64,000 bases of DNA from Larix kaempferi. Taxonomy: Eukaryota > Streptophyta > Pinopsida > Pinales > Pinaceae. The notes under the pieces were generated by a model that saw only the letters and a program-made list of their open reading frames with translations, was not told the origin of the DNA and ran no database searches. A program made the translations under genes and the position numbers. The stretch lies in the NCBI GenBank assembly GCA_027924585.1, contig BSBM01000602.1:12154501-12218500 (forward strand). Direction: 5' to 3'. The stretch's first letter is position 1; every line of letters begins with the position of its first letter. This document shows, piece by piece, positions 25,131 through 37,233 of the stretch.

Positions 25131-25599
25131 ACATGGTACCCGTTCATTTGTAGGTATCTCCTGGTTAGGTATTCCCTTGGTTAATGCATACACGATTCAT
25201 CTTTGTTTTAATTTCCTTTACCATGAATTACCAAATCAAAAGCAATTAATGAAAAAATAATTTGCCTATGGTTTTATGGTCAATATGTCGAGGTGGGTTG
25301 GGATGGATTCGACCTCGATCTTCCCAATTTAATCAATTACCCCACAGTTATTGTGTTAAGTATCATATATTCGATTATGTGGGCCTCATTGGAAATAGTC
25401 AAAATTTTCTTTACTTTTTGGCATTAGATGATTACAATGCATTTTATTTATATGTTTGAAATATCATCTCTAAGAGGGAAGCACTCCCATGATGTGATTC
25501 AATAATCATATCATCTATTGGGAAGTCGAAGAGAGTAACAACATGTTGAGAGTATCACTATTGAGAATACGTATCAAAGATGCATTGTATTTGAAGTTG

Positions 25600-26300
25600 A
25601 GTTTTTTTAGGACTACGATAATGTATCATGAGTGGCGAAGTCATTGGTGAGCAAGAATGTGTCACAAGTGGGTAGGACTTCGGGGTTGCGACATGTCACT
25701 AAAGTGTGTGACCTTGAAGTCGTGATGTGTCATGTGGGAGAATGCTTCAGATTTGTGACACATTGTGGGTAGGAATGTCTTGGATGATGCAATGTGTCGT
25801 GGGTATCCATACTTTTCCTATTCATAACCAGTCACAGAGGAAAATTCCCTCGTGTATTTGACATTTCGTGAGAGAGCGATCTTTGGAGGATTTGGTACAC
25901 CGTGAGAAAGAGTGTCTTGGGCGATGTGATGTATTATATCTGAAAATGTTTTGGAACTACAATGATGTATCACAAGAGTAGATCCATATTGATGCTACAA
26001 CATGTCCCAATTAAGCATGACTCGTAGTTGTTATATGTCACATGGGAGAATATTTCATCTACGTGACAAATCGCATGTGATGAATTCTTTCAAGGCTATG
26101 ATATGCCTCGCGGGAAAATGCACTGGATGATGTGACATGTCACACATGGGAAAATATTTTTATGTGTGATGTGTCACATGGGTAAAAATTTGGATGGTGT
26201 GACATGTGAGAGTATATCACAAGGGGAAAGTCTCTCAAGGATGCGACCCTGCATCACGTCATGGAGAGATAGTTATCTGTGCAATGCACAACACATAATG
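25600..26300 (+). repeat. Degenerate minisatellite with GTGTCAC/GTGACA core
   Basis: About 700 bp in which variants of GATGTGTCACATGGGAAAAT recur every few tens of bases, for example near 25735, 26035, 26120, 26160 and 26195. Many units carry the inverted core TGTGACATGTCACA, so the tract is rich in short palindromes. It is present again at 58730-59430. No coding potential seen. The flanks 25131-25599 and 26301-27220 show AT-rich sequence with nothing recognisable. Confidence 0.6.
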
Positions 26301-27236
26301 GGAAGTTAGGTTCAGTTGCAACATGATTGAGTGATTATCCCATAATTCAAAACAAGCGAACACTGAACATAAAAAAAGTGGATTCAAAACAATTCTCTCT
26401 CAAGTAGAGCAAAACAAAGCTAGTGAGCCATAGAGATTATGAGGGATGAATGACCAATAAGACAAATTTTGAGAGGATGAGTCATGCAACCAAGGATGAC
26501 GAGTAAAAATATTAGAGATAAAAATTAAGGACCTATGGATTTTCCTATGAGTAAATAAATTATGGGATGTTGTTACTTGCACAACAAATGGATACACACA
26601 ATTTCTTGAAAACCCATATCAAATAACAAAAATGTCAAACAATTAACAACAATGACAATCAATTAATAATGAATCATTTGAAAGAATATTTTAATAATAA
26701 TTTAAAAATATCGATATAAACTCTTACTAACATAGGAATGCAAGGATAAGAAACAATTCAATAGTTCTTTATAATAATATATTGTCCAAGTGCTTAGTTA
26801 GTGTAACCACACAATTGCCTATGATAATATATCCATTTCACACCCACCATATTATGGGTTTTATAGAATGAAATATTTGTCAACAAACCCAAAAAAACCT
26901 ATGTTTTTGGATTTCCTATGGTCTTCGTTATCCTAGGAACGACCAAAAAATATTTAGTCAAATATGATGTTTCGGGATTGCCTATGATATTTTAATTGAA
27001 AAAATGCACTTCATTGTTCCATTTCCACGTGTTATTCAACATTGTTTACAATGGAAATGGTGCTCTTAGGTTTTGTGTTTTTTACCTTGACTATATCTAA
27101 ATGTAGGTTAGGTGTACCTTTTATTATTTTAATTTTTCTTGTATTATGGACAAATCTATATTTAGAAGATTGTCTTTGCTAGAATATTGTCTTTGTTATT
27201 CTTGTATTAACCATTTACCCTCTACGATCATAAGGT

Positions 27237-27337
27237 AATAACACAAACTATTGATCAACAATTACTACGGGACGACTTACAAAGCATATGCGTCCAACAA
27301 CATCCTACTAACAAAGTAAAGACATGGGTTCCTAACA
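27237..27337 (-). repeat. LTR tip of element C, inverted fragment
   Basis: 101 bp that is the reverse complement of the first 101 bp of the LTR at 43727-44100 (starting TGTTAGGAACCC), with about one mismatch. The LTR terminus abuts the G-rich array at 27338, and its inner end is broken at a 16-bp filler (27221-27236) that joins the B block. Confidence 0.85.
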
Positions 27338-27506
27338 GAGAGAGGGATTGAGGGTTAGGGGTTTAGGGAGAGAGATATTGGGGCTTAAGGATTTAGAGAG
27401 AGAGAGAGAGAGAGGTTGGGGGTTAGGGGCTCAAATAAATAGATGGAGAGGGATATATTTGGGGTTAGATGCTTAGATAGATAGAGATACTAGTGATTAG
27501 GTGTTT

Positions 27507-27542
<36 letters not shown>

Positions 27543-28785
27543 GTGGTTCAGGGTTTACAGATAGAGAGGTAGATTGGGGGTTCACGGTTTAGAGAGGAAG
27601 ATATAAAAAGAGAGAGAGAGATAGAGAGTTTGGGTGTTAGTGGTTTAGAGATACATAGAGAGAGATTGGGGATTAGGTGGAGAGAGAGAGAGATTGGGGG
27701 TTAGTTGTTTAGAGAGAGATAGAGATATTGGGGGTTATGGGTTTAGAGAGAAAGATAGATGAGAGAGAATGTTGGTCAGGGGTTTAGAGAGAAAGAGGGA
27801 GATTGATGATTTAGTTTTTGGAGAGAGAGTAATAGAAAGAGATATATTGGGTGTTAGGGGTTTTGAGAGAGATAGATCGTAGGTTACAAGTTTGGAGAGA
27901 GATATAGATATTAGGGGTTAGGGGTTTTGAGAGAGAGAGAGAGAGAGATGGAATGAGAGAGATTAGTGGTTAGTGCTTGAGAGAGAGAGAGAGGGTTTTA
28001 TAAAGAGAGATATTGTAGGTTAGGGGTGGGATTATTTATTTAGAGAGAGATAGAGAGAATGGGTGTCATGGATTTAGAGAGAGAGAGAGAGAGAATGGTG
28101 GTTAGGGTTTAGTGAGAGAGAGGGAGATTGGGGTTTTAAGGTTTAGAGTGAGAGCGATATAGGAAGACAAAGATTGGGAATTAGGATTTTAAAGAGAGCT
28201 ATATTGGGGGTTAGTGGTTTAAAGAGAGATAGAGAGATTGGTGGTTATGGGTTTCGAGAGAGAGATATAGAGATAGAAAGAGAGAAATTGGTGGTTAGGG
28301 GTTTATAGAGAGAGAGAAAGATTAGGTGTCAGGGTTTTAGAGAGAGAGAGAAAGATTAGGTGTCAGGGTTTTAGAGAGAGAGAGAGAGATAGGGATTTAA
28401 TTCTTTAGAGAGAGAAATACAGAGAGATTGGGGATTAGAATTCCAGAGAGAGCGACAAATGTTTGGTGAGGGTTTAGAGAGAGAGGGAGAGAGAGAGAGA
28501 TTGGGAGTTAGGGGTTTAGAGAGAGAGAGATTAGGGGTTTAGAGAGAGAGAGAAAGAGAAATTTGGGTTTAGGGGAATAGAGAGAGAGAGATATTGGAGG
28601 TTAGGGGTTTAGAGAGAGAGATAGAGATTGGGGGTTAGGGGTTTAGAGAGAGATAGAGAGATAAGGGGTTCAGGGTTTAGAGATGAAGATATAAGAAGAG
28701 AGAGATTGAGGTTTAGGGGTTTAGAGACTGAGAGATTGGGGGTTAGGGTTTTAGCGAGAGGTAAAGAGATTGGGGGCTAGGAGTT

Positions 28786-28828
<43 letters not shown>

Positions 28829-28967
28829 GTGGTAGGTGTTTAGAGAGAGAGAGAGAGAATGATTGGGTGTTAGGGTTTTTGAGAGAGGGATAAATTGGGG
28901 GTTATTGGTCACATGGGTCTAATTGTTTAAAGAGATAAAGAGATAGAGAGATTGGGGGTTAGGTTTT

Positions 28968-29012
<45 letters not shown>

Positions 29013-29062
29013 GCGGTTAGGGGTTAAGCGAGAGAGAAAGAGCGATTGGGGGTTAGGGATTA

Positions 29063-29112
<50 letters not shown>

Positions 29113-29157
29113 GGGGTTAGGGGTTTAGAGAGAGGGAGAGATAGGAGGTTAGTTGTT

Positions 29158-29195
<38 letters not shown>

Positions 29196-29245
29196 TAGAG
29201 GTTTAGATTGAGAGAGAGAGAGAGAGATAGAGAATGGTGGTAGGT
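27338..29245 (+). repeat. (GA)n plus telomere-like array, G-rich strand on +
   Basis: Irregular tandem array of units made of a variable (GA)n run followed by a G-rich core such as ATTGGGGGTTAGGGGTTTAG. The core resembles degenerate plant telomere repeats (TTTAGGG). Pure (GA)n runs reach several tens of bases (around 28795-28825, 28970-29010, 29065-29110). The array is an inverted copy of the far end of the array at 39091-43726: an unusual unit at 28900-28940 containing GGTCACATGGGT reappears complemented near 42165-42185. Open frames through it are artefacts of the repeat. Confidence 0.9.
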
Positions 29246-29279
29246 GGTGATGGGCAATTCTCACCCATTGCCCATCACC
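29246..29279. repeat. Perfect 12-bp hairpin at array edge
   Basis: GGTGATGGGCAA and TTGCCCATCACC pair perfectly around a 10-base loop. It lies exactly where the G-rich array ends. Confidence 0.8.
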
Positions 29280-29380
29280 CCAATAAGTTTTGAAACTAGT
29301 TTATTATTATTATTATTATTGAGCCAATTTATTCCACCCCAATAAATTTTGTTATTATTTATTATTATGCTCAAAACTTA
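29280..29380. other. AT-rich foldback linker with (TTA)n
   Basis: Contains a (TTA)n run (about 29300-29325) and a 12-bp inverted repeat, AATAAGTTTTGA (left) against TCAAAACTTATT (right), giving a small stem-loop shape. Confidence 0.5.
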
Positions 29381-29439
29381 TTATGAAGGTAAAAAGGGTT
29401 GGGCATGGGGTTTTGATTATTACCTTATGATTAGGCACA

Positions 29440-30700
29440 GTTTTCTCTTCATAATCTAAAAGAATTGTTAAAAAATTGAAGATAAGGAAGCATATAAGTG
29501 TGGAAGGGTACTTTGGTAAGAACAGAGAAAGAGAAGATTAGGAAGTAGAAAATTAGGGAAGAGTTATATGTTTCATGGAAATATTTAATTTTATAAAAGT
29601 ATTTAGTTTTTTTTCTATGCTTGTTTTTAATAATTATATTTCTTAACTCAAAAAATATTTTTTTGTTTTTATTTTAACTTTGCTCAATTTTCATATTTTT
29701 AGTGAGCATTGTGAAATTTTCATAACTTTTTTATAATTTAAAATATAAATTTTGTGTAACTTATTTTAAGTTTGCTCATTTTCATACTTTTATTAAGCAT
29801 TGTGAAATTTTCATAATTTTCTTCTAGTATTTTAAAAATTAACACTTTATTTTTCATATTGTTTTCTTGTATAGAATTTAAAGAGATGTACCTTTTGTCA
29901 ATGTTATTCTTAATAATTTAGTTTCTTTTTTCCATATTAAAATAGTTAGGATTAATAATTAAGAGTTTGTTGAAATAGTTCAGAGTTCAAGTTAATAATT
30001 ATGAGTATGTTGAAATATGTTAGGATTAGTTTTCTCTTCATAATCTAAAAGATTGGTTAAAAGATTGAAGATAAGGAAGCATATAAGTGTGGAAGGGTAC
30101 TTTGGTAAGATGAGAGAAAGAGAAGATCAGATAGGAAGTAGAAAACTAGGGAAGACTTATATGTTTCATGGAAATATTTAATTTTATAAAAGTATTTAGT
30201 CTTTTTTCTATGCTTGTTTTTAATAATTATATTTCTTAACTCAAAAAATATTTGTTTGTTTTTATTTTAACTTTGCTCATTTTTCATATTTTTAGTGAAC
30301 ATTGTGAAATTTTCATAATTTTTTTCTAATTTAAAAACTAAATTTTGTGTAACTTATTTTAACTTTCCTCATTTTCATACTTTTACTAAGCATTGTGAAA
30401 TTTTTATAATTTTCTATTAGTATTTTAAAAATTAACACTTAATTTTCCATATTGTTTTCTTGTATAGAATTTTAAGAGATGACGTGAAATGTATATTTTC
30501 TTGTAATTAGTACTATGATGTTGTACATAGAGACTTGATACATACTTTTTGTCAATGTTATTCTTAATAATTTAGTTTCTTTTTTCCATATTAAAATAGT
30601 TAGGATTAATAATTAAGAGTTTGTTGAAATAGTTGAGAGTTCAAGTTAATAATTATGAGTATGTTGAAATAGGTTAGAGTTCTAGTTAATCGTTCTTAGT
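29440..30700. repeat. Two tandem copies of a ~588-bp AT-rich unit
   Basis: The sequence starting GTTTTCTCTTCATAATCT near 29441 recurs at about 30029 with nearly the same following 500+ bases, including GGAAGCATATAAGTGTGG. The second copy has an extra segment near 30480-30540. No coding potential recognised. Confidence 0.8.
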
Positions 30701-31230
30701 TTAAAGCTTTGTTAGATTATAAATTGCTATCTTGTTTGCTTTTGATAAATTGTTTTTCAATGTTTTTTTCATGGTTATATATAAAAATTTAATTGAAATA
30801 TTTAAATGAGAATAACATTGTAGAAAATATTTTTTATGAATATTAAATTGTATATATATTTTATATTGTTTGCATTAGTATGTTGACCATAGGGGTTTTA
30901 TTGAAAGTCTTGTATAGAGTGTTTTCAAAGGACCATTTTGGGAAATTGCCTGGAAACAATTTCCTAACTCAGTATCTTGACACATGTGCCTTTGTTATAG
31001 CTGGAAACTGGGACGCCGTTGCGCTAGTAATAGGTGGAGGGAGGTAACTCCCAGAGAAGCCCTCCCAGTATGCCCCAAGTTGGGTGATCGACCATGTATA
31101 CACAAGGTTTTTAAAGTGGTCTAACGAGGGACCCCCCTTTGTTGACACTCTATTCAAGCAACCTAGGAGTTAGGATTTCTTTCCTTGGTAATTATAAATT
31201 TAACCTCCTCTAAACCTTAGTTACATTAGC

Positions 31231-31718
31231 CACTCTCATCCATTCTCTCTCTCTCTCTCTCCCTCTCTCTCTTAACCCCTAACCCACAATATCTTTATCT
31301 CTCTCTAAACAACTAACCCCACCCTTAACCCCCAATCTCTCTCTCTCTAAAACCCTAACACCTCTTTCTCTCTCTCTAAATCCTAAGCCCCAATATCTCT
31401 CTCTCCCTAAACCCATAACCACTAATATCTCTCTCTCTAAACTCCTAACATCCAATCACTCCGCTCTCTCTCTAAAATCCTCACCTCCAAATCTCTCTCT
31501 CTGTGCCACTAAACCTATAACCCCCAATCTCCCTCTCTTTAAACCTCTAACCCACAATATCTCTCTCTTTGTCCATAAATCGCTAACCTCCAATCTCTCT
31601 CTCTCTCTCTCTCTCAATCCTTAAACACCAATATCTCTCTCTAAACCACTAACCCCCAATCTCTCTCTAAACCCCGAATCCCTATTCTCTCACTCACTCT
31701 CTAAACCTTTAACCCTCA

Positions 31719-31754
<36 letters not shown>

Positions 31755-31796
31755 AAACACCTAAACTCCAATCTCTCTCTCTCTCTCTATAGATGC

Positions 31797-31832
<36 letters not shown>

Positions 31833-33742
31833 CTACCTATCAATTATTTATCTATCTAAATGTATAAACCCTAAACTCTCTCTCTCTCTCTCTCTAAACC
31901 CCTGACCCCAATATTTTTAACTCTCTCTCTCTCTCTCGCTCTCGCTCTCTCTCTCTCAACCCCTAACAACCACTATCCCTATTTCCATATCTCTCTCTTC
32001 AAACCCCTAAACCACAATCTCTATATCTCTCTCTAAACCCCTAATCCTCTCTCTCTCTCTAAACCCTCAATCTACTATCTCTCACTCTAACCCCTAATCC
32101 TTAATCTCTCTCTCTCTCTCTAAACCCCTAACCTCCAATCTCTCTCTCTCTCTCTCAACTCCTAACCACCAGTCTCAATCATTATATAACTCTCTCTCTA
32201 AACACATTACCCCTATATCTCTATCTCTCTCTAAACCCCTAACCCCCAATCTCTAACTCTCTCTCTTAACCACTAATCCTCAATCTCTCTCTAAACCCCT
32301 AACCTCCAATCTCTCTCTCTCTCTCTCTCTCTCTAAAACCCTAAAAATCCAAATCCCTCTCTCTCTCTCTCTCTCTCAATCCTTAACCCCAAGTTTCTCT
32401 CTCTCCCTTTCTCTCTAAACCCCAACCACAAATTTGTCTCCCTCTGAAATTATAATCCCCAATATCTCCATCTTCTCTCTCTAAAGCATTAGCCCTCAAT
32501 CTCTCTCTCTCTATAAACCCCTAATCCCCAATTCTCTCTCTCTAAACCCCTAACCACCAATTTCTCTATTTTAATCTCTTTGTCTCTTTCTCAAAACTCA
32601 TAACCACCAATCCCTCTATCTCTCTCTAAACCATTAGCCCCCGATATCTCTCTCTTTGAAAGCCTAATCCTCAATCTCTGTCTTCCTATATCCCTCTCTC
32701 TAAACCTCGAAACCCCAATCTCCCTCTCTCTCACTAAACCCTAACCATCATTCTCTCTCTCTCTCTCTAAACAAATAACCCCACCCCCAACCTCCAATAT
32801 TTCTCTTTATAAAACCCTAACACTAAATCTCTCTCTCTCTCTCTCTCTCTCAACCGCTAACCACTAATCTCTCTCATTCCATCTCTCTCTCTCTCCAAAT
32901 CCTTAACCCCCAATCTCTCTCTCTCTAAACCCCTAACACCCAATATATCTCTTCCTATCACTCTCTCTCTCTAAACAGCAAACCCCCAATATCCCTCTCT
33001 CTCTCTAAACCCCTAACCAACATTCTATCTTATATATCTCTCTCTCTACACCCCTAACCCTCAATCTCTCTGTCTTTCTCTCTCTCTCTAAACCACTAAC
33101 CCCCAATATATATCTATCTCTCTAAACCATTAATCCCCAATCTGTCCCTCTCTAAGCCTCTAAACCCCAATCTCCATCTCTCCAAACCCCTAACCCCGAA
33201 TATCTTTGTCCCTTTCTCTCTCTCTTTCACTCTCTCTTTATCTATATATATATCTATCTATATAAACCCCTAACCCTTAACCCCCAATCTCTCTCTCTCT
33301 CTCTCTCAACCCTAACCACTAATCTCCCTCTCTCTAAACTCCTAACACCCAATCGCTCTATCTTTATCTTTATAAAGCATTAACACTCAAACTCTCACTC
33401 TCTCTAAACCATTAATCCCCAACTATCTCTCTCTCACTAAAACCCTAATACATAATATTTCTCTCCCTCTCTCTAAACCCCTAACCACCAATATCTCTCT
33501 CTCTAAACCCATAACTCCTAATCTCTATATATATATCTCTAAACTACTAACCCCCAATATCTCTCTCTATAAACCCCTAACCCTCAATATCTCTCTTCTT
33601 ATCTCCCTCTCACTCTAAACCCTGAACCCCCAATCTCCCTCTCTCACTAAACCCTAACCACCATTCTCTCTCTTTCAATCTCCCTCTCTAAACTTCTAAC
33701 CACCAATTTCTTTATCTCTCTCTAAACAACTAACCCCCAATA

Positions 33743-33776
<34 letters not shown>

Positions 33777-33857
33777 AGCCCCTAAAACCCTATATATATA
33801 TATATTTAAGCCCCTAATCCCCAATCTCTCTCTATGCCTCCCTAAGCCACTAACACC

Positions 33858-33917
<60 letters not shown>

Positions 33918-34113
33918 CTAACCTACAATATCTCTCTCCCTAAACCCTTAACCACCATTTTCTCTCTCTCTCTCTCTAAACACCTGACCTCAATCTCTCT
34001 ATATCTCTCTAGAAAACTAACCCCACCCCTAACTACCAATCTCTCTCTCTCTCTAAACCCCTAACCCCCGTTCTCTATCTCTCTCTCTCTCTCTCAATCT
34101 AAACCTCTAACCC

Positions 34114-34144
<31 letters not shown>

Positions 34145-34240
34145 AAACAACTAACCTCCTATCTCTCCCTCTCTCTAAACCCCTAACCCCCAATCTCTCT
34201 CTCTCTCTCTCTCTCTCTCCCTTAATCCCTAACCCCCAAT
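31231..34240 (-). repeat. Array R1: (TC)n plus C-rich telomere-like cores
   Basis: Same family as the array at 27338-29245 but with the C-rich strand on +. Units look like (TC)n-TAAACCCCTAACCCCCAAT with many variants, plus (TA)n runs near 31825 and 33760. It ends abruptly at 34240 where AGGGGGCATGG begins. Confidence 0.9.
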
Positions 34241-37233
34241 AGGGGGCATGGAAAGGTACCTTCCTAATCCATGCCCAACCCTTTGAATCACAGTGGGTAC
34301 TATTATGGGTGGCAAGAAGAATTTAAGGTGGCAAGAAGCAGAGGCTAAGTACAAAAATGGTGTATCCAGGTTAGTGATTTGCTATCTTCATGTTCTGATT
34401 TGGATTAATATATATAATAACTTCTACATGTGTTCTGATTGGATAATAATTCATAATAATTTCCTTATACCAAGGTTCGATTTCCTTCATTACCAGATGA
34501 TAATCTCCTGGGTAAATCCTTTTTCTATTCTTTTGGTTCAATCATATATGCGAAGTGCAGGGTTTATTTTGTTTATAGAGTAAAAATAAAACATAATCTC
34601 TATGAGTTTTAATGAACTCTTGGTTTTAATCTTGGATAAATTTGTAAAGTATTGTTGATTTTTGCAGGTAGTGTTCAAAAGTGTTATAGAGTTAAAACGT
34701 GTTGTAGTGTAATAAGAGGTTGCATGTTCTTCTTAATAGTTGGGCTTCTGTTAGTTCTAATTAGTATTGGGTACTATATTTTGGGTTTTTTTTCGTCAAA
34801 AATGCTTAAAAGTGCGAGGAAAAAATGAGTAAAGTTGAAACTGGGTGATCGGGAAAAAATGAGTAGATTTTTCTACAAGAGAAAGGATGTGGAAAATGAA
34901 ACCAAGAGAAACATACTTTCCTCCATTTCAGGTATTTATTTAATTGATTAATATCATTTATGATCAAAAGGTAGTGGGTTCGATTTCCTTAGAATGGCGT
35001 CGCTGGGCAGAGCTGTCATGAGAGCTCATTAAACCATTGTATTGATTCTGTTATCTTATTATCATGACCTGTGGTCGTTAAGGCCTAAACATTAACCGTT
35101 AGATTCCCAGAAAAAGGAAAAAGGCGTTCTGAATAAATATCAGTGCCATTCATCTCAGCATTATTAAATTGTATTTGTCTATACAATATAATTGGCATGG
35201 GTTTACCATGCCAGAGGAGAGGATTACTGCCTTACTGTAATTTTGCAGCTATATTTAACGACATTCAAGCAGACAAGCTTTCTGCTTCCATTTAAATAAT
35301 TTAATATATTTGCCCCAAGGTCGTCATCCTCGTCCTCGTCTTAAAATCTTAGAAATTATTTTCATCTTAATACAGGCTACTATGACTATATTTTTTCTCG
35401 TTGTCGTTGTTATTATCATATCAGTCAAAAACACAGATCAAACAAACCTATTAAAAAAATTAAATAAAAACATATAATTCATTTTGATATTATGTATCCA
35501 CCCACTAAGAAATGTTTATGGTATGGTAGTATGCATATACACACAACAATATATCTCCTTTGCCTTAAAAGGTAATAATTAATAAGAAAAAAATACACAA
35601 CCACTCCACACAGTCTTTTTTGGAGCTTTTCCAGCTAGCACCCGATTTAGGCATTCTTCTGAAGCCATCCTACCTCCCGATTTAGGCACCCCAACTGGAT
35701 CTGATCAGATAGGCTGCCATGGCAATGTTATAGTGGGAGGTGTAAAAAGACACATGACAGCCCTGCCAGCCCAATGCACGAGCCCACGAGCCCACGTCGA
35801 TTTTGAAAGTTTGAATTTGTTTTTTCGTGTTCCGTTTTTAAACTATTTTGTTTCAAAGAAATAGTGTTTTACTTTTCTTTATGTGCTTTTACTGCAAATT
35901 ATTGACTTTTTTGTTTTGGATGTAGTTTTCATTTTTTATGTGCTTTTACTGCGAATTATGGACTTTTTTTCTTTATGATTTAAGTTTGTGTTAACTGGTC
36001 TAACAGTTAATTAAATAATAATTATATGGATAAAATGCATATTGAAAATTCAAAAGAAATATTTATTATTGGTCAATCAATCTTTATGGTTTGAATCTTG
36101 GCTGTAATTTTCATTGTGATTTGATGGCAACTTAATACAACTTTGTTTGTCTTCAGATGCATTGTTTCGGGCATTCTACTGGATATACCGAAATCCTACT
36201 ATTATTTTCCGAGGTAAAGTTTTTTAGTTCTCTTAAAAATATTAATTATTTAAATTTATTGCAAAATTTCAATTTATTTAGATATTTCAATAACAATTTG
36301 TTATAATATTTTGAGAAATTTATTTAGATATTTCAATGACAATTTGTTATAATATTTTATTTTCTCATTATACTTAAACTTTGTTACCATTTATTATAAT
36401 ACTTTATTTACACATTTAGAATAAAATTTGTTATAGAATCCCTATTAAAAAAACTTCAAACTAGTGAAAAAAAATTCAAATATATAACCTCTGCCCATTC
36501 AAATATTGTACTCCCACCAGTGTCATATCATATTGTTTTTAGAGTAATAAAAGGTATAGTCCCACCGCTGCTTAAATGCACGAATAATTATCGCAAGCAC
36601 ACGTGAGCTGGACATTTAAACATTTAAGAAGTTGGTTAGAAAACACACAATAAAATTTAGAACGGATAGAAGGGAACACAAAATGTAGAGTTTAGGTTAA
36701 ATAAATGTATGTGAGAATTGTAGTTTAGTTTTGGGCATAGTTTAGAATATTGTATGGAATAATTATCGCAAGCACACGTGAGTGGACATTTAAACATTTA
36801 AGAAGTTGGTTAGAAAACACATAATAAAATTTAGAAGGAGAGAGGGGAACACAAAATGTAAAGCTTATGTTAAATAAATGTATGTGAGAATTGTAGTTTA
36901 GTTTTGAGCATAGTTTAGAATATTGTAGATGAAGCTTATGTTAAATAAATATATGTGAGAATTGTAGTTTAGTTTTGGGCATAGTTTAGAATATTGTAGA
37001 CGAGCTTAAAGTTATGATAGAGTATCCTTTTGTTATTTTTATTATTTTATTTTCATTATCTTTGTTTTATTTTTTTTAGTGTTTTTTAATTAATTTTTTG
37101 TTTTTATTTTTAATAAAATTTTAATTAGTTAGATTTAGAATTTATATTTAATATTTGTTTAATTTGGTTAGTGTTAAGTTAACTTTTCATTTTACTATTT
37201 TGTTAGTTTTAAATTATTGTTTTTTTTTTTTTT
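34241..37233. other. Non-array spacer between the two nested units
   Basis: Begins with a palindromic patch (AAGGTACCTT inside GGGCATGG...CCATGCCC, 34244-34276). The rest is AT-rich with no recognisable gene. A 96-codon frame at 34293-34583 has no recognisable domain and was not called. It holds a short tandem repeat near 36270-36360 and a longer one at 36579-37005. Confidence 0.6.
36579..37005 (+). repeat. Tandem repeat, ~178-bp unit, about 2.4 copies
   Basis: The unit runs from ATAATTATCGCAAGCACACG to TAGTTTAGAATATTGT. A second copy follows from about 36759, then a partial third (about 36928-37005) with only the AAATATATGTGAGAATTG half. Confidence 0.8.

Larger units (their letters stand above)
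19096..27220. repeat. Segmental duplication block, copy 1
   Basis: Matches 51161-60350 almost base for base. The offset is 32065 bp up to 20115, then about 33130-33140. It contains AT-rich flank, decayed gypsy element B1, a coding-like remnant and a degenerate minisatellite. The left edge joins A3 pol and the right edge (after CCATTTACCC at 27211-27220) joins a filler and an inverted LTR tip, whereas copy 2 continues differently on both sides. Confidence 0.9.
29381..34240. repeat. Nested duplicated unit, copy 1 (spacer S1 plus array R1)
   Basis: Directly repeated at 37234-42057. It consists of an AT-rich spacer (29381-31230) followed by a C-rich array (31231-34240). The two copies match closely, apart from different (TC)n lengths. 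Confidence 0.88.

Noticed and set aside
27338-29245. True interstitial telomere
   Set aside because: Cores are GGGTTAGGGG/GGGTTTAG variants interrupted by (GA)n, with no run of perfect TTTAGGG.
31100-31160. Polypurine tract and LTR edge suggested by the G-run GGGGGGTCCC (- strand)
   Set aside because: No TG...CA terminus, PBS or coding region; it is just part of the duplicated spacer.
34293-34583. 96-codon frame with a GGKKNLRWQEAE start
   Set aside because: No domain, no conserved copy, and the hydrophobic AT-rich tail looks like chance translation.
34970-35010. tRNA/SINE B-box-like GGTTCGATTTCC
   Set aside because: No A box at the proper distance and no cloverleaf or poly-A tail.
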